DNA of 9,780 nt from Desulfuromonadales bacterium (GTDB lineage Bacteria > Desulfobacterota > Desulfuromonadia > Desulfuromonadales > BM103): contig JAUWTX010000054.1 of NCBI GenBank assembly GCA_030614505.1, positions 1 through 9,780 of the forward strand. The letters are read 5' to 3'. The first letter of the stretch is position 1, and every line of letters starts with the position of its first letter. A program made the translations under genes and the position numbers. Below are positions 5,245-9,780 of the stretch, one piece after another. Under the pieces are notes generated by a model. That model was given only the letters and a program-made list of their open reading frames with translations, searched no databases and was not told the origin of the DNA.

Positions 5245-6164
5245 CCGAGCATCAGACCATCCATTTCGCCGCATATTGGCTGCCGCTGCTGGGTTGTGGA
5301 GTGATCCTCTGCTCCTGGCTGGCGATGCGCTCCCTGCGTCGAATGATCACAGCCCGGCAGACCACCGCCGACGAACAGATTCCGACCATTGATGCCGGGG
5401 CCGCCGGCACGTCACTCATCCACCGATGGGACCCCCGTTTCAAAATCATCGCTTTGCTGGGCTTTGCCTTTTGTGCCGTATCCCTGCATTCACCACGTAG
5501 CGTTCTGGTCGCACTCCTGCTGACTATCATCACCGTGTCAATCGCCCGGATTCCCTGGCACCGGCCGTTGCGCCGCCTGCTGGCCATGAACGGGTTCCTG
5601 GTCATGTTCCTGATCGTCATGCCACTCACCGTACCAACCCGGATCAGCGATACCCTTATTATTTTCGGCGACTGGCAACTGATGGCATTCAACCTTCGTG
5701 GTCTGGAGCTGGCCTTGGTCATTATCGGCAAAGCCTGGTGTGTGGCGCTCCTCATGGAACCGCTCCTGGCGACCGCTCCACTCGGGGCAACCCTTGAGGG
5801 GCTGACCCGACTGGGCCTGCCTGGCAAAATCAGCGAGACGTTGCTGATTGCTCACCGCTATCTTTTTGTTTTTCTCGGCGAAGTTCAGCGCATGCGCAGC
5901 GGCATGGAGGCTCGCGCCTTTCGCCCTGGTCGCCGTTGGGATACCCTACGCGACCTCGGCAACTTTGTCGGCATGCTGTTGGTACGAAGTTTTGAACGCA
6001 CACACCGGGTTTACGCAGCAATGCAGGCACGCGGCTATAACGGCAGCCTGCCGCATCACCATCAATTTCGTGGAGCAACGTCTGATTGGCTGCAAACGAT
6101 GGTCTGGCTCGGACTGGGTCTCGGGCTGGTGCTCGCCGATCGTCTGCACACGGGAGGTTTCTGA
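5241..6164 (+). CDS. nikQ: Nickel ECF transporter membrane coupling component NikQ (CbiQ/EcfT family)
   Basis: Encodes 307 residues, starting at ATG 5241, which overlaps the nikM stop. The core begins around residue 60 with HRWDPRFKIIALLGFAF, the typical start of CbiQ/EcfT proteins, and has several further membrane helices. The two coupling helices carry the expected Ala-Arg motifs: ARA at 224-226 (MEARAFRPG) and ARG at 263-265 (MQARGYNG), which contact the ATPase. It connects ATP hydrolysis by NikO with metal release from NikM. Unusual is an N-terminal extension of about 60 residues with one hydrophobic helix (WLPLLGCGVILCSWLAM) and a basic stretch (RSLRRM), absent from most CbiQ proteins of about 225-265 residues. 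A His cluster, PHHHQ (271-275), follows the second motif. The stop overlaps the nikO start (TGATG). Confidence 0.9.
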   Translation: MTEHQTIHFAAYWLPLLGCGVILCSWLAMRSLRRMITARQTTADEQIPTIDAGAAGTSLIHRWDPRFKIIALLGFAFCAVSLHSPRSVLVALLLTIITVSIARIPWHRPLRRLLAMNGFLVMFLIVMPLTVPTRISDTLIIFGDWQLMAFNLRGLELALVIIGKAWCVALLMEPLLATAPLGATLEGLTRLGLPGKISETLLIAHRYLFVFLGEVQRMRSGMEARAFRPGRRWDTLRDLGNFVGMLLVRSFERTHRVYAAMQARGYNGSLPHHHQFRGATSDWLQTMVWLGLGLGLVLADRLHTGGF

Positions 6165-8026
6165 TGCACCAGCTAGCGAGAAATCTTCATCTGCAACAGG
6201 ATGAACCGGCGCTCTATAAGCTGTGCGGCCTGTCTTACAGCTACCCGAATGGCCAGACGGCCCTTAAAGATATCGATCTGGACATCGCTCCCGGAGATCG
6301 CATCGCCATCATCGGTCAGAACGGTGCCGGCAAGTCAACACTGCTCAAGCACCTCAACGGGCTGCTGCCGGTTCAACAGGGGAGCCTGACCTACAAGGGA
6401 CAAGCCCTGGTTGAAGATCACCTGCGCCAGGCCCGACTGGAGATCGGTCTACTCTTCCAGGACCCCGATGACCAACTCTTCTGCAACACTCTGCAGGAGG
6501 ACGTGCTATTCGGACCATTGAATCAGGGACTCGAGATAACGGCGGCAATAGCGGCGACCGAAACAGCCTTGACCGCTGTCGGACTGGTGGGTGCTGCCCA
6601 ACGGGCACCGCACAAGCTCAGCTATGGCCAACGCAAGCGTGCCGGCCTGGCCGGTCTGCTGGCGATGTCACCAGACATACTGCTCCTCGACGAACCGACC
6701 GCCAATCTCGACCCCCACCAAGAGGAGGTGTTGCTGCAACTGCTCAAGGACTTTACCGGCACCTTGATCTGCATTACCCATAATCTGCTCTTTGCCTATG
6801 AAATCTGCGAGCGTGCCGTGGTTCTCGACCAAGGACATATTCACCACGACTATACCTTCAAGGAGCTGGTGTCCCATAAGGCCTCTTTGCGTGAACACGG
6901 CCTCGACTTTACCTTCCGTTTTGCCGCGGCACCTATGCCTGAAGATCTGGAAACAGAGGATCAGACTCCTCCAACAATAAAGACTCATCCAGATGGTCAT
7001 GTTGCCCCCGGAAGCTCGCAGTTGATCCAATTGCAGAATTACGGCTTTACCTACCCTGACGGGACTGAAGCCCTCGTCGGACTTGACCTTTATATTAGCC
7101 GTGGCGAAACCCTTGCCATTGTCGGTGAAAACGGTGCCGGCAAAACCACACTGGTTTCCTGCTTGATAGGCCTGCGTTGCGGTAGTGGCGAATACCAATT
7201 AGGCGACAAACAGGTAACGGATGCCAACCGCCGTGACAATTGCCGTCAGATCGGTATGGTCTTCCAGGATTCATCAGATCAACTTTTCTGCCCGTCCTGT
7301 TACGAGGAAGTTGCCTTTGGACCACGCCAACTGGGATTACCCAAAGAGACCATTAAAAAACGGGTTGCAGAGGCCCTTGACCAAGTCGGCCTGGCCGGCT
7401 TCGACGAACGGGTCCCTCTGCATCTTTCTGGAGGAGAACGCAAGCGGTTGGCACTGGCAGCCGTACTGGCCATGCAGCCTCAGGTACTGATCCTCGATGA
7501 ACCAACAGCGGGTCTGGACCCGGCCGGCGAAGAACTTTTACTGGGCATTCTCAAAAGCCTGGACGTCACCCTGATCCTGATCAGCCACGATCTCTTCTTT
7601 ATTCGCCGGTTGACACGCCGCACACTGGTTCTGCACGAGGGACACCTGGTTCAGGACTACAGCACGGAGGCTTTCTTTGCCGACACCAACCTGACCAGTC
7701 TCAACCAGCTCGACTTTACTTACCGCAATCGCTGCAGCCTGGAAATAATGCGTCTGCAACATGAGCATGAACACAGCCATAGACATCACCACTCGCACGA
7801 ACATCCCCATCGCCACGGCGACCTGGTGCACAGCCATCCCCATGAACATGAGCACGAACATGTCCATATCTACAATCACACCCACCATACAGAACCTGAT
7901 AAAGCCTCACAGGAGTCTGCCAATTCTGTTCAGGAACCAACCCACGGGCACCTGCCGCGAGCTGACAGCCCACACGATCACGAACATCCAAATCATGAGG
8001 ATGAGACTCACGATCATAAACATTGA
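6164..8026 (+). CDS. nikO: Nickel ECF transporter double ATPase NikO (two fused CbiO domains) with His-rich tail
   Basis: Encodes 620 residues; ATG 6164 has GGAGG (6153-6157) 6 nt upstream and overlaps the nikQ stop by one base. Two complete ABC ATPase domains lie in one chain. Domain 1: Walker A GQNGAGKST (51-59), Q-loop FQDPDDQLF (98-106), signature LSYGQ (152-156), Walker B ILLLDEPT (172-179, E177), H206. Domain 2: GENGAGKTT (321-329), FQDSSDQLF (367-375), LSGGE (421-425), VLILDEPT (441-448, E446), H485. Most ECF transporters use one or two separate ATPases; here the pair is fused, so the two ATP sites form within the chain. Residues 543-620 form a His-rich tail with 30 histidines, rich in His-Glu and His-Ser pairs, likely binding or storing nickel at the cytoplasmic side. 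It is the last gene of the operon; a long palindrome starts at its stop codon. Confidence 0.93.
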   Translation: MHQLARNLHLQQDEPALYKLCGLSYSYPNGQTALKDIDLDIAPGDRIAIIGQNGAGKSTLLKHLNGLLPVQQGSLTYKGQALVEDHLRQARLEIGLLFQDPDDQLFCNTLQEDVLFGPLNQGLEITAAIAATETALTAVGLVGAAQRAPHKLSYGQRKRAGLAGLLAMSPDILLLDEPTANLDPHQEEVLLQLLKDFTGTLICITHNLLFAYEICERAVVLDQGHIHHDYTFKELVSHKASLREHGLDFTFRFAAAPMPEDLETEDQTPPTIKTHPDGHVAPGSSQLIQLQNYGFTYPDGTEALVGLDLYISRGETLAIVGENGAGKTTLVSCLIGLRCGSGEYQLGDKQVTDANRRDNCRQIGMVFQDSSDQLFCPSCYEEVAFGPRQLGLPKETIKKRVAEALDQVGLAGFDERVPLHLSGGERKRLALAAVLAMQPQVLILDEPTAGLDPAGEELLLGILKSLDVTLILISHDLFFIRRLTRRTLVLHEGHLVQDYSTEAFFADTNLTSLNQLDFTYRNRCSLEIMRLQHEHEHSHRHHHSHEHPHRHGDLVHSHPHEHEHEHVHIYNHTHHTEPDKASQESANSVQEPTHGHLPRADSPHDHEHPNHEDETHDHKH

Positions 8027-8149
8027 TGGCGTTGCAAAAGTTTGCCCTACTGCGTTGCAGTGTTTTTCAGGACCTTGACATATATAAGGTATGCCTTCAC
8101 CCCTGAAAAACCACTACGCCTTGTAGGACAAAGTTTTTGCTTAGCCATC
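8025..8149. repeat. About 125-bp imperfect palindrome following nikO (REP/MITE-like, possible terminator)
   Basis: The left arm (8025-8071, starting GATGGC) and right arm (8102-8149, ending GCCATC) are imperfect inverted repeats around a 30-bp centre. Matching blocks include GATGGC/GCCATC, GCAAAA/TTTTGC, CCTAC/GTAGG, GCGT/ACGC and TTTTTCAGG/CCTGAAAAA. The centre holds a further small inverted repeat, ACCTT (8072-8076) and AAGGT (8086-8090). The left end overlaps the nikO stop codon. No coding content is seen. Such an element is typical of dispersed palindromic repeats or a miniature transposon-like element; the T-rich arms could also end transcription in either direction. Copy number elsewhere in the genome is unknown. 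Confidence 0.75.
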
Positions 8150-8178
8150 CCCGTTTCACAATGCAAACCAGTGTTTTA

Positions 8179-8206
8179 TTTACAGAAAATCACTTTTTCT
8201 TATACA
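8179..8206 (+). promoter_or_regulatory. Candidate promoter for sucCD
   Basis: TTTACA (8179-8184) and TATACA (8201-8206) are 16 bp apart in an AT-rich stretch, the part of the leader most like a promoter. A second, weaker pair is TAGACA (8213-8218) with TAATCT (8236-8241), 17 bp apart. Either would give a long leader before sucC. The whole 8150-8342 stretch carries no gene. Confidence 0.3.
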
Positions 8207-8256
8207 AAAAAATAGACAAAGAAATAAAATCGCGCTAATCTTCTCAACGGGAAAAA

Positions 8257-8272
8257 GGTCAGAGGTCTGACC
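8257..8272. promoter_or_regulatory. Operator-like palindrome in the sucCD leader
   Basis: GGTCAGA-GG-TCTGACC is a perfect 7-bp inverted repeat (8257-8272). Its right part contains GGTCTGACC, itself symmetric, and resembles the GGTC-N-GACC core bound by FadR-subfamily GntR repressors. Placed downstream of the candidate promoters and upstream of sucC, it could control the TCA-cycle genes. The protein that binds it is not known. Confidence 0.45.
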
Positions 8273-8275
8273 AAA

Positions 8276-8309
8276 GGTTAAATCCCCCCTAAAAAGGGTG
8301 GGTTTGGCC
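8276..8309 (+). other. Strong RNA hairpin in the sucC leader
   Basis: The arms 8276-8289 and 8296-8309 pair over 14 positions with one C-U mismatch (8286/8299) and three G-U pairs, closing on a TAAAAA loop. The core is six C paired with a G-rich arm. It ends 18 nt before the GGAGG of sucC. The following bases are U-rich but not a clean U run, so a standard terminator is doubtful; mRNA protection or translation control is possible. Confidence 0.55.
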
Positions 8310-8342
8310 ATTAATTCTATTTCTTGTGGAGGTTAAACACCC

Positions 8343-9506
8343 ATGAATATTCACGAGTACCAGGCCAAAGCGATCCTGCGAAATTTCGGGGTTCCAGTCC
8401 CGGAAGGACACGTGGTCTACAACGGCAACTCGGCCCGCGACTGGGCCAAGCGTCTCGGCGAGGGGCCTTACGCTGTCAAAGCCCAGATCCATGCCGGCGG
8501 ACGCGGCAAGGGAGGAGGCGTTAAGATCGCCAAGACCGCCGACGAAGTCAAACAGTATGCCCGCGATATGTTCGGCATGACTCTGGTGACCCACCAGACC
8601 GGTCCGGAAGGTAAAATCGTCAAGCGCGTTCTGATCGAGAGTGGCTGCGATATTGCCGATGAATTCTACCTCTCCTTCCTGGTCGACCGTGCCACCGACA
8701 AGGTGACCCTGATGGCCTCGGCCGAAGGCGGCGTAAATATCGAGGAAGTAGCCGAGAAGACTCCAGAGAAACTTTTTTTCGAGGCAGTCGACCCGATCGT
8801 CGGCCTGACCGCTTTCCAGGCTCGCAAAGTCGCTTTCAAGCTTGGTTTCGGCATTGCCCAGGTCAAGCAGGCAGTCCCTCTGCTGATGAATCTCTACAAA
8901 ACCTTTGTCGAGACCGACTGCTCCTTGCTCGAGATCAATCCACTGGTGCTGACCGGTGAGGGCGAGCTGATCTGTCTCGATGCCAAGATCAATTTCGACG
9001 AGAATGCACTCTTCCGTCATATCCGCATACGCGATTTGCGCGACTACGACGAAGAGGATGCTAACGAGATCGAAGCCTCCCAGTACGACCTCTCCTACAT
9101 TGCCCTTGATGGCAATATAGGCTGCATGGTCAACGGTGCAGGTCTGGCCATGGCGACCATGGACATCATCAAGCACTATGGCGGCGACCCGGCCAACTTT
9201 CTCGACGTAGGTGGCGGTGCCACCATCGAGCGTGTCACAGAAGCCTTCAAGCTCATCCTCTCCGACGACAAGGTCGAAGGGATCCTGGTCAACATTTTCG
9301 GCGGCATCATGAAGTGTGACGTTATCGCCACCGGGGTTATCGAAGCAGCCAAGCAGATCGGTGTCAAGGTTCCGCTGGTAGTGCGCCTGGAAGGCACCAA
9401 CGTAGACTTGGGCAAGAAGTTGCTGGCCGAATCGGGCCTGAACATCGTCAGTGCCGACGGCATGGGTGATGCGGCTGAGAAAATCGTCAAAGCCGTCAAG
9501 GGTTAA
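8343..9506 (+). CDS. sucC: Succinyl-CoA synthetase (ADP-forming) beta subunit
   Basis: Encodes 387 residues, the normal SucC length (E. coli about 388). ATG 8343 is preceded by GGAGG (8328-8332) 10 nt upstream. The N-terminal ATP-grasp part is intact: MNIHEYQAK, AVKAQIHAGGRGKGGGVK (K46, nucleotide loop 53-59), and LLEINPLVL with E197/N199 and D213 for Mg-nucleotide. The C-terminal ligase part has NGAGLAMATMD (264-274), FLDVGGGA and NIFGGIMKCDVIA (318-329). With SucD it forms the cytoplasmic enzyme that makes ATP or GTP from succinyl-CoA in the TCA cycle. Which nucleotide is used cannot be told with certainty from the sequence. It is followed after 12 bp by sucD. Codon use is more GC-rich and biased than in the nickel operon, consistent with high expression. 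Confidence 0.97.
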   Translation: MNIHEYQAKAILRNFGVPVPEGHVVYNGNSARDWAKRLGEGPYAVKAQIHAGGRGKGGGVKIAKTADEVKQYARDMFGMTLVTHQTGPEGKIVKRVLIESGCDIADEFYLSFLVDRATDKVTLMASAEGGVNIEEVAEKTPEKLFFEAVDPIVGLTAFQARKVAFKLGFGIAQVKQAVPLLMNLYKTFVETDCSLLEINPLVLTGEGELICLDAKINFDENALFRHIRIRDLRDYDEEDANEIEASQYDLSYIALDGNIGCMVNGAGLAMATMDIIKHYGGDPANFLDVGGGATIERVTEAFKLILSDDKVEGILVNIFGGIMKCDVIATGVIEAAKQIGVKVPLVVRLEGTNVDLGKKLLAESGLNIVSADGMGDAAEKIVKAVKG

Positions 9507-9518
9507 GGAGAGATAACG

Positions 9519-9780
9519 ATGAGTATATTGGTCGATAAAAATACCAAGGTTATTACCCAGGGGATCACCGGGGCCACCGGTCTGTTCCACGCTCAGGGCG
9601 CCCGTGATTACGGCACCCAGATGGTTGGCGGAGTGACTCCTGGTAAAGGTGGCACAGTAATCGAAGGCTTCCCTGTGTTTGATACCGTAGAAGATGCCAT
9701 CAAAGAGACCGGCGCCAACGCTTCGGTGATCTATGTGCCGCCGATCGGTTCTGCCGATGCCATCATGGAAGCGGTCGATG
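9519..9780 (+). CDS. sucD: Succinyl-CoA synthetase alpha subunit, 5' part (cut by window end)
   Basis: The first 87 residues are present. ATG 9519 follows AAGGAGA (9505-9511) by 7 nt and the sucC stop by 12 nt. The CoA-binding Rossmann start is clear: MSILVDKNTKVITQ, GITGATG (16-22), FHAQGARDYGT, VGGVTPGKGG (K43) and ASVIYVPP. The phosphorylated catalytic His, near residue 246 in E. coli SucD (289 residues), lies outside the window. It pairs with SucC from the same transcript. Confidence 0.96.
   Translation, partial: MSILVDKNTKVITQGITGATGLFHAQGARDYGTQMVGGVTPGKGGTVIEGFPVFDTVEDAIKETGANASVIYVPPIGSADAIMEAVD

Noticed and set aside
5252..5827. A 191-codon open frame on the - strand opposite nikQ
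   Set aside because: It lies wholly across nikQ, is rich in Arg/Ser as antisense products often are, and has no recognisable motif.
6617..6631. LSYGQ in the first NikO ATPase domain as a degenerate, inactive signature
   Set aside because: As I recall, LSYGQ occurs commonly in CbiO/NikO proteins, and all other catalytic motifs of the domain are intact, so inactivity is not supported.
8289..9590. A 433-codon open frame on the - strand opposite sucC
   Set aside because: It is the antisense of an unmistakable sucC; strong codon bias of sucC leaves few stops on the opposite strand, and the translation shows no recognisable domain.

Overview
The window looks like part of a chromosome from a Deltaproteobacterium, most likely of the Desulfuromonas/Pelobacter/Geobacter group. 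This is inferred from the NikK/NikL-type nickel ECF transporter, a GTGTTAC-type nickel operator and the gene styles, not from a database match. All recognised genes lie on the + strand.

Left part (1-2922). A pair of tandem paralogous single-helix membrane miniproteins (the first cut by the window edge) ends at a good intrinsic terminator. Next come a stand-alone CheY-like receiver protein, a synthetase-only RelA/SpoT-domain protein with C-terminal TPR repeats, and a SprT-like zinc protein. The last two are only 29 bp apart and probably share a transcript. This part points to signalling and stress functions, but partners and substrates cannot be read from the sequence.

Middle part (2946-8026). 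This is a compact nickel-uptake ECF operon, nikK-nikL(two pieces)-nikM-nikQ-nikO, with most junctions overlapping or nearly touching. Its promoter (TTGACG-N17-TACAGT) lies between two copies of a GTGTTAC half-site; the upstream copy belongs to a near-perfect palindrome resembling the nickel repressor NikR's operator. NikK and NikL are predicted exported proteins whose mature N-terminus would be histidine, and NikM begins Met-His. NikM would bind the metal in the membrane, NikQ would couple it to the ATPase, and NikO is a double ATPase with a 78-residue tail holding 30 histidines. The usual single NikL appears as two consecutive same-frame ORFs, each with its own export signal. Two 27-nt arrays of 7-bp repeats sit at gene junctions.

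Right part (8025-9780). A roughly 125-bp imperfect palindrome directly follows nikO. After it comes an AT-rich leader with a short operator-like palindrome and a strong RNA hairpin, then sucC (complete) and sucD (cut by the window end), the two subunits of succinyl-CoA synthetase of the TCA cycle.

The main points for follow-up are the split NikL, the two-site nickel operator, the miniprotein pair, the TPR-bearing alarmone-synthetase-like protein and the 125-bp palindrome.
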